Position numbers and translations under genes: made by a program | The notes under the pieces: model-generated | Database searches by the model: none | Seen by the model: only the letters and a program-made list of their open reading frames with translations | What the model was told of the DNA's origin: nothing | From: Oscillospiraceae bacterium | Lineage (GTDB): Bacteria > Bacillota > Clostridia > Oscillospirales > Ruminococcaceae | Direction of reading: 5' to 3' | Assembly (NCBI GenBank): GCA_014799385.1 | Contig: JAAVIC010000001.1 | Location: forward strand, 172,683-236,682 | DNA: 64,000 bases | Shown: positions 45,396 through 54,049 of the stretch, piece after piece | Layout: every line of letters begins with the position of its first letter | Numbering within the stretch: the stretch's first letter is position 1

Positions 45396-45424
45396 GTTAT
45401 AACGCGCTAATCTCGCGCCGCCAA
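45396..45424 (-). promoter_or_regulatory. P unit before pyk
   Basis: On the minus strand TTGGCG-N17-TATAAC. Confidence 0.62.
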
Positions 45425-45464
45425 AATGTGGTTTTAGTTTGAACGCTCTAAACTCGCGCCGCTG

Positions 45465-45690
45465 ATAGGCACAACTTTCCCTCGATGACACAGGAAAAAG
45501 GGGGTGGGGGAGAGGGGAAAGAGGGGAGTGGGGGGAAAACCCGTAGGGGGCGGGGGCTTTTCCGTCCCGAGGGTTTGAATCCCCCGCCCCCGAAGGGTTG
45601 TCCCCCACTAAACGCGGTGGGTTCGGGCAATCCCCGAAAAGGGTTGTCCCCCGAAAAAAGCAGGGTTTCGGGGCAGCCTCCGCTCCAAAC
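45465..45690 (-). repeat. A element, copy 5
   Basis: A full copy in the orientation of pyk, with an additional GACAACCCTTTTCGGGGA block at its upstream end. Confidence 0.83.
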
Positions 45691-45864
45691 TCGCGCTCGC
45701 AAGATTATTCCGAAATTTCCGTGAATTTATTTTTTGCAATCCCACATATTATTATAACTCAAAAATTTGGAAATTGCAAGGGGGGAAACGCAATCTTCCG
45801 TAAACATTTCAGTAAATTGCAGTCTTGAACGTGATACAATAATTAATGAAAGGACGTGATACAT

Positions 45865-46611
45865 ATGGGCTTTGTACAGCTATCAGACAACTTGACAAAC
45901 TGGGAGTGGTTCGATGATAAAAACACGGTATACGTTTATTTGTGGCTTCTTTTGCGCGCTGAATGGCGGGCAACGAGGTATCGCGGAATGGAAATCGAAC
46001 GCGGACAGGTAATTACAACTTACACCGAAATATCGGAAAAATGCGGTGTTACCATTCGACAGGCGCGAACGATACTTGACCGCTTGAAAACGACAGGTAA
46101 AGCGACAGTCAAGACAACCTCGAAATTCAGCATTATAACAATGCTTGAATATGACTGCAACGTTAAAAGCGACAGTCTGAGTGACAGCCAAATGACAGAC
46201 AAACGGCAGACAGCACGTCAGTCAAATGACAAGCCTACATTATATAATACAAACATACAGAATACAAAAGAGCAAACCCCGCGCGCTGCGCGCGAGGGGC
46301 TTGAGGATGATGTTAATTTTGAGAAATTCTGGTCTTCTTATCCGAAGAAAATCGCAAAACAACAGGCTCTGAATGCTTGGAATAAAATCAATCCCGATGA
46401 GGAATTAACCGCTAAAATCCTTGCGTCTTTGGAACGGCAAAAGAAATCCGTTCAGTGGACAAAGGACAATGGGCAGTATATCCCATATCCCGTGACATGG
46501 CTTAACGGCAAGCGTTGGGAGGACGAGCCGCAAGAGACAAACGAAAACGAAAAACATAACCGGGATATTAGCAAACGTTCAAAGTCGGATTGGCTTGCGG
46601 GATTTATATAA
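45865..46611 (+). CDS. Phage/plasmid-type replication protein, isolated
   Basis: A 248-residue protein with an N-terminal winged-helix module (about 1-115; GQVITTYTEISEKCGVTIRQARTILDRLKTTGKA) like phage replisome organisers. A low-complexity linker rich in Thr/Gln/Asn (about 118-150) and a C-terminal DnaD/YPK-type segment follow (FEKFWSSYPKKIAKQQALNAWNKINPD...YPVTWLNGKRWEDE). Such proteins recruit host helicase to phage origins. No other phage gene is near, so it looks like a relic or domesticated fragment. An in-frame GTG lies 9 nt upstream; the ATG has better spacing to AAAGGA. Its higher A/T content supports foreign origin. Confidence 0.72.
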   Translation: MGFVQLSDNLTNWEWFDDKNTVYVYLWLLLRAEWRATRYRGMEIERGQVITTYTEISEKCGVTIRQARTILDRLKTTGKATVKTTSKFSIITMLEYDCNVKSDSLSDSQMTDKRQTARQSNDKPTLYNTNIQNTKEQTPRAAREGLEDDVNFEKFWSSYPKKIAKQQALNAWNKINPDEELTAKILASLERQKKSVQWTKDNGQYIPYPVTWLNGKRWEDEPQETNENEKHNRDISKRSKSDWLAGFI

Positions 46612-46624
46612 TACTAAACGTCAA

Positions 46625-47767
46625 TTATAGCCCCGCGGCTATTTGCCGAACGCTCCTCAAAAACAGTTCAACTTCCTGCGCCGTAGTGAACGCTGAGGGC
46701 GAAAATCTAATCGTTCCGCCGTCTATCGTGCCGAGCTTTTTGTGAGCAGCGGGAGCGCAATGCAGACCGCCCCTGAGATAAAATCCGCGTGAGCTGAGAA
46801 TCCGCGCGCCCTCGGAGCTTGGAACTCCCTCGAAATTAAACGATACCACAGGCGCGTAACTCTCCCTGTTTTCGGGAGTGATTCGGTTATACAGCGTTAT
46901 GCCGTTTATCCTCCCCAGACCCCCGCACACGCGCTCGCACAACGCAAGCTCGTGATTCAGGATAGCCTTGGGAGTCCGCCGCTTGACGAACTTTACCCCC
47001 TCGCCGAGAGCGATTGCCCCGGCGGTGTTGATAGTTCCGCTTTCAAACCGGTCGGGCGGGAAATCGGGCTGAAAAATGCTCTCCGAAACGCTGCCCGTGC
47101 CGCCCTCTATAATAGTCTCCAACGGGTAATTTCCATCGGATACCAGCAGACCCGTTCCCATCGGACCGTACAATCCCTTATGCCCCGCCGCGCAGATGAT
47201 ATTCGCGTCATCAAGCGTAATCGGCAGAACGCCCGCGCCTTGCGCCGCGTCCACAATAAAGCAAACGTGTTTTCTTTTGCACATCTCGAAAATCTCGCGA
47301 ATCGGCGCGCGCAGTCCAAACACGTTTGACGCGGCGGTGCATATCACCGCAACGGTATTCCCGTCAATCGCGCGTTCCGCGTTATAGACCGTCTGTTCAA
47401 CATCCTCGGTCGCGCTGAACATCGCGCACTCGCCGCCGACAGCCCTTGCCGCTGCGTATGCGGGGCGCATTACCGCGTTGTGTTCCATATCGCTTACCAC
47501 AAATTTACATTTATTGCGGGCGATACCCTTAATCGCGAAATTCAGCGCGTGGGTGCAGTTCAGCGTGAACACCGTATTCTCGGAATCCGCGCCGAACAGC
47601 TCCGCGCACTCTTCCCTGCTTTTGTAGACAGCCTCGGACGTGCGTTCGGAAAACGCGTAACCGCTGCGTCCCGGGTTTGCGCCGTAGACGCTCATTGCCG
47701 TCTGCCACTTCCTGTAAACCTCGCGCGGCTTTGGGTATGTAGTCGCCGCGTTATCCAGATAGACCAC
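46625..47767 (-). CDS. Class V aminotransferase, cysteine desulfurase/selenocysteine lyase-like
   Basis: A PLP enzyme of 380 residues. Features are YLDNAATTYPKP at the start, the FIVDAAQGAGVLPI strand, the Schiff-base lysine in AAGHKGLYGPMGTG, FESGTINTAGAIAL, and the C-terminal RGGLHCAPAAH loop with the Cys that would carry sulfur or selenium. This subgroup often sits next to DUF3343 proteins. It overlaps the DUF3343 gene by 17 nt, so the product probably passes sulfur or selenium to that partner. Confidence 0.87.
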   Translation of the reverse strand: MVYLDNAATTYPKPREVYRKWQTAMSVYGANPGRSGYAFSERTSEAVYKSREECAELFGADSENTVFTLNCTHALNFAIKGIARNKCKFVVSDMEHNAVMRPAYAAARAVGGECAMFSATEDVEQTVYNAERAIDGNTVAVICTAASNVFGLRAPIREIFEMCKRKHVCFIVDAAQGAGVLPITLDDANIICAAGHKGLYGPMGTGLLVSDGNYPLETIIEGGTGSVSESIFQPDFPPDRFESGTINTAGAIALGEGVKFVKRRTPKAILNHELALCERVCGGLGRINGITLYNRITPENRESYAPVVSFNFEGVPSSEGARILSSRGFYLRGGLHCAPAAHKKLGTIDGGTIRFSPSAFTTAQEVELFLRSVRQIAAGL

Positions 47768-47954
47768 AGTCCACCCCTATGGAACTCAGCAGAGCGCAAA
47801 CCTCCGCTTTGTTCGCGTTTCTATCCGTTACGCGGAGCGCGAAACCGCACCCCGCCTTGCCTGTTGTGCGCTCCACCGCGCACCGTATTCCGTGGCGCTG
47901 CAACAGCGCAAGCGCCTTTTGAGCCTTTGTAATCGACTTTATATAAATAAACAT
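47751..47954 (-). CDS. DUF3343 protein, putative S/Se carrier
   Basis: A 67-residue protein, FIYIKSITKAQKALALLQRHGI then GKAGCGFALRVTD and ending SIGVDCGLSG. The two cysteines fit a small persulfide or selenide carrier. DUF3343 is commonly annotated as a putative Se/S carrier and found with NifS-like lyases. The ATG at 47954 follows GGAGG; a longer upstream frame runs into a repeat. selD or tRNA 2-selenouridine genes are not visible here. Confidence 0.78.
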   Translation of the reverse strand: MFIYIKSITKAQKALALLQRHGIRCAVERTTGKAGCGFALRVTDRNANKAEVCALLSSIGVDCGLSG

Positions 47955-47974
47955 AAATCCTCCTGATCTAAATA

Positions 47975-48008
47975 GCAAATCCGAAACCGTGCAAACGCTG
48001 CGCGGTGG
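47975..48008 (-). repeat. Truncated L element before the DUF3343 gene
   Basis: Only the outer strand nearest the gene (GCAAATCCGAAAC) and the start of one arm remain. It is joined directly to an A element. Confidence 0.65.
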
Positions 48009-48200
48009 TTGCCGCGCCTTTAGCACGGAAAACGGGGAGTTACCCCGAACCCGCCGCGTTTAGTGGGGGGACAACCCTTCGGGGGCGGGGGATTTCAAAC
48101 CCTCGGGACGGAAAAGCCCCCGCCCCCTACGGGTTTTCCCCCCACTCCCCTCTTTCCCATCTCCCCCACCCCCTTTTTCCTGTTTCATCTAGGGGAACTT
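48009..48200 (+). repeat. A element, copy 6
   Basis: A full copy with standard core and polypyrimidine tail, head to head with the next composite. Confidence 0.82.
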
Positions 48201-48610
48201 GTTTTTTGTTATAACGGACCTATCCGCAGCTCGTCTATACCATTGGGCATTACGCTCTCGCAGCGAGTGTACGTAACAACTGTTTTGTGTGCGTAAACAC
48301 CGCCACCGAGAGCGGGAGCGTTTCTACAATCTTGCCGCGAAGAGTCTACCTTTTCCCCTCACTACCACCGAAAAACGGGAAGGAGGGAGTGGGGAGAGGG
48401 GAAAAGGGGAACGGGGGAAAACCCGTAGGGGAGAGGGGGAATCCCGTTTTTGCCGGATTGCTGAGCATTTTTCGCTTTACGAAAAATGCCAAGTCTTGGC
48501 AACAACGTTCTGCGCCGTAGGCGCAGTAAGCGTTGTCCAAGACTTTGCCCTCTCCCCGAAGGGTTGTCCCCCGATTTCCGCGCCGGGGGTTCGGGGAAAC
48601 TCCCCGATTA
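48201..48610 (-). repeat. A'-C composite repeat, copy 3, with D insert
   Basis: The same composite as at 7641-7968. A D element interrupts its A' part at about 48459-48546. Confidence 0.8.
48459..48546. repeat. D element, copy 2
   Basis: TGCTGAGCATTTTTCGC with GCGCCGTAGGCGC and CGTTGTCCAAGACTT. It lies inside A'. Confidence 0.82.
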
Positions 48611-48724
48611 GCGTAGCACGTGGTTATTTGAGTAGTTATTTGATTTGAAAAGCGAATTGCTTTTCACAACATTATATGCGCGAAACAAAAATCGGGCAAT
48701 CCAAAAATATTTTTTTGAAAAGTG

Positions 48725-48753
48725 TTGAAAACTCTCAGAAAATATGCTATAAT
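48725..48753 (+). promoter_or_regulatory. Promoter of the FG/GSF-rich gene
   Basis: TTGAAA-N17-TATAAT, about 37 nt before the ATG. Confidence 0.78.
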
Positions 48754-48789
48754 TAAAATGTACAACTTTGTTCGGAGAGGGGGCTGTCT

Positions 48790-49500
48790 ATGGAGTGCGC
48801 TTTGTGGCTTAACAGGCGGAAAATCCGCGACGCGGCGGAGATTCCGCAAAACCTCGATATTGCCTCGCTGCGCGGATACTTCCTCGCGGGCAGCCTTGCG
48901 GAATGGCTCAGGGAACATAATGGCGCGGATTACGCGTCAGAGCTGGAAAAAATTCCTACGGATTGCCCCGAGTTGAACTCCCGAATTTCCGAAATCTTCG
49001 GCGGAACGCCCATCGAGGGAAAGCCGCTTAACGGCGCGTCCGCGGCGACCACCGCTCCCTCGGCGGTTTGGCGCGGCAGCGCGCACGGGCTTGTCTGTTC
49101 ATTCGGCGGTTCGTTTAATGGCTCGTTCGGCGGTTCTTTCGGGAGTTACGGCGGATTTGCCAACATATGGAATCTTTTCGGTAGTTTTGGCTCGTTCTAC
49201 TTAACAAGCGGCGGATTCCACGAATGGGAGTGGGAATGGCTGTTCGGATTCGGCGGCTCGTTCGGGAGTTTTTCGTTCACAAGCGGCGGGTATGAATCCG
49301 CGTTAAAAAATCTCCTCACGCAGTTGAAATTCGGGAGCTTTTCGAGTTTTGGCAGCTTTTTGAATTTCCCGTGGAATCTTGAGGAAATGCTTGGAAGTTA
49401 CCGTGGGTTTCCAATGATGGACGAATACGACTTGATTCTCTTGCAAACGCTGTTAAACTGCCCTTTGGACAGATACGGCTATGGAATCCACATCATTTAA
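48790..49500 (+). CDS. Phe/Gly/Ser-rich low-complexity protein
   Basis: A 236-residue protein with two parts. Residues 1-80 are ordinary and helical (LRGYFLAGSLAEWLREHNGADYASELEKI). Residues about 98-205 are built from FGGSF, FGSF and TSGGF/TSGGY units with many Trp and Tyr, reminiscent of FG-repeat or aromatic prion-like sequences. There is no signal peptide. The function is unknown; the composition suggests self-association. It has its own promoter and a GAGAGGGG ribosome site. Confidence 0.62.
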   Translation: MECALWLNRRKIRDAAEIPQNLDIASLRGYFLAGSLAEWLREHNGADYASELEKIPTDCPELNSRISEIFGGTPIEGKPLNGASAATTAPSAVWRGSAHGLVCSFGGSFNGSFGGSFGSYGGFANIWNLFGSFGSFYLTSGGFHEWEWEWLFGFGGSFGSFSFTSGGYESALKNLLTQLKFGSFSSFGSFLNFPWNLEEMLGSYRGFPMMDEYDLILLQTLLNCPLDRYGYGIHII

Positions 49501-49561
49501 TCCACTGTTTGGGGTGGAGTTTTGGCGCATTATATACCGCATCAACAAATCGGAGAGAAGC

Positions 49562-49673
49562 GCAAATTCAAAACGCGAGCGGCGCGTTGCACACGCAGTG
49601 TGCAGCGGGTCGCTCAGCGAACGGTCTTAAAATGCCGCAACGCGGCATTTTAAGACCGTGTTTTTGAATTTGC
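49562..49673 (+). repeat. L element before the 49685 gene
   Basis: Outer stem GCAAATTCAAAAC/GTTTTTGAATTTGC, arms GTCTTAAAATGCCGC/GCGGCATTTTAAGAC and TTGCACACGC/GTGTGCAG. The usual TAAGGAG after it is missing. Confidence 0.84.
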
Positions 49674-49684
49674 CATTAAAAATC

Positions 49685-50323
49685 ATGAAACGAATTATTG
49701 CTTTTGTATTGTTGGGTCTTATGATATACGCGGGCGGCTTCATTCTGGTGTACGGAATCGGAAACGCTCTGGAATACAGCAGCGACACCACACACGACTT
49801 CAACGCGATGAAGCTCGATGATTTCGGGCATAATGTTCTTGTGGAGGGCAGCGTAAGCTATCTTAAGGAGTATTATTTATCCGAGGGTTCTCCGGGAGAT
49901 AAGATCAGCGAGATGTACGCAGACCCGCCGAAGATTTTCGGGATCCCGATCGGGAAACAAAAACGCGTAAAACGGTATCTCGCCGAGGTAGGATATACGG
50001 AGAAAAAAGAGGACAAGATATTCTGCATTATCGCGTTTTGCGAAGAGGATATAGAACAAGCGGACAACACGCTCAAAAACGGCACAGCGGTCGAGTTCAG
50101 CGGAATAATCAAGGATTCGGATATAATAAACGCAAAGAACAACAATATGTTTATTAATAATCCCGACAGCAATATTATTCCGTATGTGATTTATGTTGCA
50201 GATACCGACGAGCTGTTTAATACCTTGCCAACGGTTATCGTGGGGGCGGTATTGCTTTTGGTCGGCGCGGGCGGAGCAACGCTGTTGATTATCCGAATCA
50301 AACACGAAAGGGAGGGGTATTGA
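49685..50323 (+). CDS. Membrane protein with two terminal TM segments
   Basis: A 212-residue protein with a membrane segment near each end (about 4-26 and 183-205) and an external soluble domain between. It ends in a charged tail, RIKHEREGY. The layout resembles the protein at 50966-51595. The ATG at 49685 has no Shine-Dalgarno: the L element is followed by CATTAAAAATC directly, so translation may be weak. No family is recognised with confidence. Confidence 0.65.
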   Translation: MKRIIAFVLLGLMIYAGGFILVYGIGNALEYSSDTTHDFNAMKLDDFGHNVLVEGSVSYLKEYYLSEGSPGDKISEMYADPPKIFGIPIGKQKRVKRYLAEVGYTEKKEDKIFCIIAFCEEDIEQADNTLKNGTAVEFSGIIKDSDIINAKNNNMFINNPDSNIIPYVIYVADTDELFNTLPTVIVGAVLLLVGAGGATLLIIRIKHEREGY

Positions 50324-50339
50324 CGGTGAATTATTGACA

Positions 50340-50560
50340 TAATCCGCTGTTTCGGGGAGCTTCCCCGAACCCCGCGTTTCTTCGGGGGACTTCCCCGAGC
50401 CCCCGCGTTTAGTGGGGGGACAACCCTTCGGGGGCGGGGGATTTCAAACCCTCGGGACGGAAAAGCCCCCGCCCCCTACGGGTTTTCCCCCCACTCCCCT
50501 CTTTCCCACTCTCCCCCACCCCCTTTTTCCTGTGTCATCTAGGGAAAGTTGTGCCTGTCG
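50340..50560 (+). repeat. A element, copy 7
   Basis: A full copy oriented to the 50966 gene. Part of its right end is repeated at about 50625-50680. Confidence 0.82.
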
Positions 50561-50709
50561 GCGGCTGCGGCTTTTAGCGGTTGAATCAGCCAAAAACGCT
50601 AAGCTCTCGGGCGAAGTCCGAGAGCTGCACCCCCTTTTTCCTGTGTCATAACGGGAAAGTTGTACCTATTGGCGGCTCGCGATTAAAGCGTTCAAGTCAA
50701 AGCAAGTTA

Positions 50710-50738
50710 TTGGCGGCGCGAGTTTAGTACGCTATAAC
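50710..50738 (+). promoter_or_regulatory. P unit before the 50966 gene
   Basis: TTGGCG-N17-TATAAC, 25 nt before the L element. Confidence 0.62.
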
Positions 50739-50762
50739 CAAAAGCAAGTTATTGGTGATTAG

Positions 50763-50944
50763 TGCAAATTGAGAAAGCGAGTGGCGCGGCATACCGCGAC
50801 ACGAAGTCGCAAGGTGACCGCCCAAAGCGCGGCAAGGATGCCGCGCAACAGAGGCGGTCACTCCGCGCAGCGGTGTGCCGTGGCGCTCGGCTAGTTCAGA
50901 TGAAATCCGCAAAGCGGATTTCATCTGAACGGTTCTCAATTTGC
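50763..50944 (+). repeat. L element with a nested hairpin insertion
   Basis: Outer stem GCAAATTGAGAA/TTCTCAATTTGC and second arm GATGAAATCCGC/GCGGATTTCATC are normal. The first arm is split at its tip by about 67 bp that itself folds (GTGACCGCC/GGCGGTCAC, inner GCGCGGC/GCCGCGC). Confidence 0.85.
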
Positions 50945-50965
50945 TATTTAAATAAGGAGGAAATT

Positions 50966-51595
50966 ATGAAGTTAATCAGAGGTATTATTGTAATGGTGGT
51001 TTTTGTGATTGTGGGAGGATTCCTCACGGTCGTGTCAATACGCGACAAGGTGGAGTTCGCCAACCGCAAGGATATTTCCCCGATGGGCGCAAAGGATTTC
51101 CACGCGGGACAGTTCGTGACCGGTGAAATTTATGAGTTGTGGGATCAGTTTGCGTATACAAGGGAAACGAATACCGATACGAATACGACCAAAACCACCG
51201 ATCGTTACTTCGCGATGCCGTTGGAATCCACGTTTGAAGATGATGAACCGATATTTATCGCGATAGTCGTCAAAGACAGCGCCGATGTAAGGATCGCAAA
51301 TAAAATGTCCAAGGAAACGGACGATTATTATCTGGAAGGTATCGAGCCAGACGTATGGACAACAATGAAGGCAGACGGAAAAGTAACTAAAATGGACGAC
51401 AAAGAATATGACGCTTTTCTGGATTACCTTAAGGGACAGGGTTACAGCGCGCAAAACGCGGCGAGATATGTGGTACATATCGGCGGAAACGCGAACAGCT
51501 CCACGGCTCTGCTTATTATCGGACTTGTTCTGCTTGTTGTCGGACTGTTGGTTATCACCATTATCGTGCTGAGTTTCCTGCGCCATAGAATGTAA
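50966..51595 (+). CDS. Membrane protein with two terminal TM segments
   Basis: A 209-residue protein with an N-terminal membrane segment (about 4-24), an extracytoplasmic domain of about 150 residues with Asp/Thr-rich stretches, and a C-terminal membrane segment (about 178-201). The layout matches the 49685 protein, suggesting a diverged pair. A strong AAGGAGG precedes the ATG; longer upstream frames run through the repeat. Its stop codon is followed at once by the next gene's ATG. Confidence 0.76.
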   Translation: MKLIRGIIVMVVFVIVGGFLTVVSIRDKVEFANRKDISPMGAKDFHAGQFVTGEIYELWDQFAYTRETNTDTNTTKTTDRYFAMPLESTFEDDEPIFIAIVVKDSADVRIANKMSKETDDYYLEGIEPDVWTTMKADGKVTKMDDKEYDAFLDYLKGQGYSAQNAARYVVHIGGNANSSTALLIIGLVLLVVGLLVITIIVLSFLRHRM

Positions 51596-52417
51596 ATGCA
51601 GGCAATACATATCGCAAGCTCCGCGCCTGCGTTTGCCAAGGGCAAAACGGCGGTTTCCGCTGAGGATTTTGATTTGTACTGCACCGCGCTCTCCGCGCTG
51701 CAATGGCGGAAAAACGGCGGAAAAATCACGATGTGCTGCGATTCCCGATACGCGGAATATTACCGCGAAATCGGGTTTGCGGACGTGTGGGACGAAATCC
51801 GCGTGTGTATCGCGGACGACCTTGAGGGCATAAATCCGCTGATGTTCTGGGCGGGCGGAAAGCTGCTCGCCTTGCGCGAGGTAAGCGCGCCCGTGGCGAT
51901 GATAGACACCGATTTCATAGTGTGGAAAAATCCCCCGTTCGGCTCGGAAATCATTGCCGCCCACCGCGAGGATATTTCGGACGGGATATATCCGCCGCTG
52001 TCGTTTTTCAAGACGCGCGGTCACGTGATTCCCGATTTTTCGGAAACGGAGAAGCCGCTGAACACGGCTTTTCTGTATCTCCCGGATAATGACATCAAGG
52101 AGTTCTATACAAGTCAGGCAATCGCGTTTATGAAGTCCGCCGAGGACGCGGACGATTTCCTGAAGTATATGGTGTTCGCGGAGCAGCGAATGATCGCGAT
52201 GTGCGCGGACTACACGGGAACGCCCGTGAAAACGCTTCTGGACAAGGATTCTCTGTTCCGACCGCAGGACGACTTCACCCACCTTTGGGGCGCGAAACAG
52301 GCAATGCGCGATAATCGGGAACTTCGCGCGGATTTTGTAGCAAAATGCCGCGCAAGACTAAAATCAGACTTTCCGGAATATCTATATTTAGCGGAGATTA
52401 TCAGTGAGCTAAAGTGA
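51596..52417 (+). CDS. Putative GT-A-like protein, 273 residues
   Basis: A soluble protein starting HIASSAPAFAKGK, with a Rossmann-like first half, a DTDF motif in APVAMIDTDFIVW and an aromatic C-terminal half. The DxD motif and overall pattern suggest a nucleotide-sugar-dependent glycosyltransferase fold. The family is not recognised with certainty. The ATG follows the preceding stop codon without a gap, so it is coupled to the membrane protein. Confidence 0.68.
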   Translation: MQAIHIASSAPAFAKGKTAVSAEDFDLYCTALSALQWRKNGGKITMCCDSRYAEYYREIGFADVWDEIRVCIADDLEGINPLMFWAGGKLLALREVSAPVAMIDTDFIVWKNPPFGSEIIAAHREDISDGIYPPLSFFKTRGHVIPDFSETEKPLNTAFLYLPDNDIKEFYTSQAIAFMKSAEDADDFLKYMVFAEQRMIAMCADYTGTPVKTLLDKDSLFRPQDDFTHLWGAKQAMRDNRELRADFVAKCRARLKSDFPEYLYLAEIISELK

Positions 52418-52474
52418 ATAATTGGCGAAAAAATCCCCACAATAAACGGTAAAAACGCATTGGGGGATTTTCAA

Positions 52475-53140
52475 ATGGCAATACGCGCGGACAATTTACG
52501 CAAGTTCTATACGGTGGGCGGTCAGACGGTAAAGGCTCTGGACGGTGTTTCGCTTGACATAGCGGACGGCGAGTATGTAACGGTGGTGGGAACTTCCGGT
52601 TCAGGAAAGTCCACACTGATGAACATTCTCGGGTGTCTGGACAGCCCGACCTCGGGGAGTTATATCCTTGACGGAGAGGATGTTTCCGAGTTGTCGGACA
52701 ATGCGCTCTCCGAGATACGCAGCCGCAAAATCGGGTTTATATTCCAGAGCTTTAATCTGATTCCGGGACTTACCGCGCTTGAAAATATCGAACTTCCGCT
52801 GTTGTATCGGAAAGTTCCGAAAGCCAAACGGAGCGCGGCGGCTCTTGACGCGCTGGAGAGCGTCCGCTTGTCGGACAGAGCGCTCCACCGTCCACGAGAG
52901 CTTTCGGGCGGTCAGCAGCAGCGCGTGGCAATTGCGCGGGCAATCGCGGCAAATCCAAAGGTGATTCTCGCCGATGAGCCGTGCGGAAATCTGGACAGTC
53001 GCTCGGGCGCGGAGGTTCTGGATATTCTGAACGAGCTGAACCGCGACGGAAAGACGATTGTGATGATTACCCACAACGAGGATACGGCGAAAAAGGCAAA
53101 GCGGTTGATTCGCATTTCGGACGGGAAAATAGTGCAGTAG
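52475..53140 (+). CDS. ABC transporter ATP-binding protein, LolD/MacB type
   Basis: A 221-residue ATPase with Walker A GTSGSGKST, the Q-loop FQSFNLIPGLTALEN, the signature LSGGQQQRVAIARA, Walker B VILADEPCGNLD and the His switch MITHN. It belongs to the MacB/LolD/FtsE-like group that works with FtsX-type permeases. No permease gene is adjacent, so it may serve a permease elsewhere. The ATG at 52475 follows GGGGGA; the upstream TTG is less likely. Confidence 0.95.
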   Translation: MAIRADNLRKFYTVGGQTVKALDGVSLDIADGEYVTVVGTSGSGKSTLMNILGCLDSPTSGSYILDGEDVSELSDNALSEIRSRKIGFIFQSFNLIPGLTALENIELPLLYRKVPKAKRSAAALDALESVRLSDRALHRPRELSGGQQQRVAIARAIAANPKVILADEPCGNLDSRSGAEVLDILNELNRDGKTIVMITHNEDTAKKAKRLIRISDGKIVQ

Positions 53141-53161
53141 CGCAAAATCCAAAGCCACATT

Positions 53162-53190
53162 TTGGCGGCGCGAGTTTAGTACGCTATAGC
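53162..53190 (+). promoter_or_regulatory. P unit before the sirtuin gene
   Basis: TTGGCG-N17-TATAGC, 25 nt before the L element. Confidence 0.58.
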
Positions 53191-53215
53191 CAAAAGCAAG
53201 TTATTGGTGATTCGT

Positions 53216-53316
53216 GCAGATTGAGAAAGCGAGCGGCGCGGCATACGCGCAGCGTGTGCCGGGTCGCTCAGCTAGCACAGACGAGCGTATGCTCGTCTGT
53301 GCGGTTCTCAATTTGC
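53216..53316 (+). repeat. L element before the sirtuin gene
   Basis: Outer stem GCAGATTGAGAA/TTCTCAATTTGC with one G-to-T wobble. Arms GGCATACGC/GCGTGTGCC and GCACAGACGAGC/GCTCGTCTGTGC. Confidence 0.86.
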
Positions 53317-53337
53317 TATTAAAATAAGGAGCTTAGA

Positions 53338-54048
53338 ATGACATTGCAAGAAATAGTCAACGACAGCGCGCGGATAGTGTTCTTCGGGGGCGCGGGAGTG
53401 TCCACGGAGAGCGGAATCCCGGATTTTCGGAGCGCGGACGGTCTGTATTCGCAGAAGTACAAGTATCCGCCTGAGCAAATCGTATCGCATACGTTCTATG
53501 AACGGAATACCGAGGAGTTCTTCGCGTTCTATCGGGACAGAATGATTTTCCCGAACGCGAAACCGAACACCGCGCATATAAAACTCGCGGAATTGGAGCG
53601 GTCGGGCAAGCTCTCGGCGGTGATTACCCAGAACATTGACGGACTTCATCAGGCGGCTGGGAGCAGGAATGTTATTGAACTCCACGGAAGCGTACATAGA
53701 AATTACTGCGAAAAGTGCGGGAAATTCCACGGGCTGGACGCGGTAACGGGCAGTACGGGGATTCCGCGATGTGAGTGCGGCGGAAGAATCAAGCCCGATG
53801 TGGTACTGTACGAGGAGAGCCTCAACGGAGATGATATTAATCGAGCGGTGAACGAGATTTCCGCCGCAGATACGCTGATTATCGGCGGTACTTCGCTGGT
53901 GGTCTACCCCGCTGCGGGATTCGTGAATTATTTCACGGGGAAGCATTTGGTGGTGATAAACAAGTCCGAGACCAATGCCGACCGAAACGCGGAACTGGTA
54001 ATCAATGATAGTATCGGAAAGGTGTTCTCGGAGATACACACAGAGTGA
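53338..54048 (+). CDS. cobB: SIR2-family NAD-dependent protein deacylase
   Basis: Removes acyl groups from lysines using NAD+. The 236-residue protein shows GGAGVSTESGIPDFRS (NAD-binding), TQNIDGLHQAAGS, ELHGSVHRNYC (catalytic His), zinc cysteines in CEKC and RCECG, and GGTSLVVYPAAG near the C-terminus. It is monocistronic behind a P-L leader with AAGGAG. Confidence 0.95.
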   Translation: MTLQEIVNDSARIVFFGGAGVSTESGIPDFRSADGLYSQKYKYPPEQIVSHTFYERNTEEFFAFYRDRMIFPNAKPNTAHIKLAELERSGKLSAVITQNIDGLHQAAGSRNVIELHGSVHRNYCEKCGKFHGLDAVTGSTGIPRCECGGRIKPDVVLYEESLNGDDINRAVNEISAADTLIIGGTSLVVYPAAGFVNYFTGKHLVVINKSETNADRNAELVINDSIGKVFSEIHTE

Positions 54049-54049
54049 G

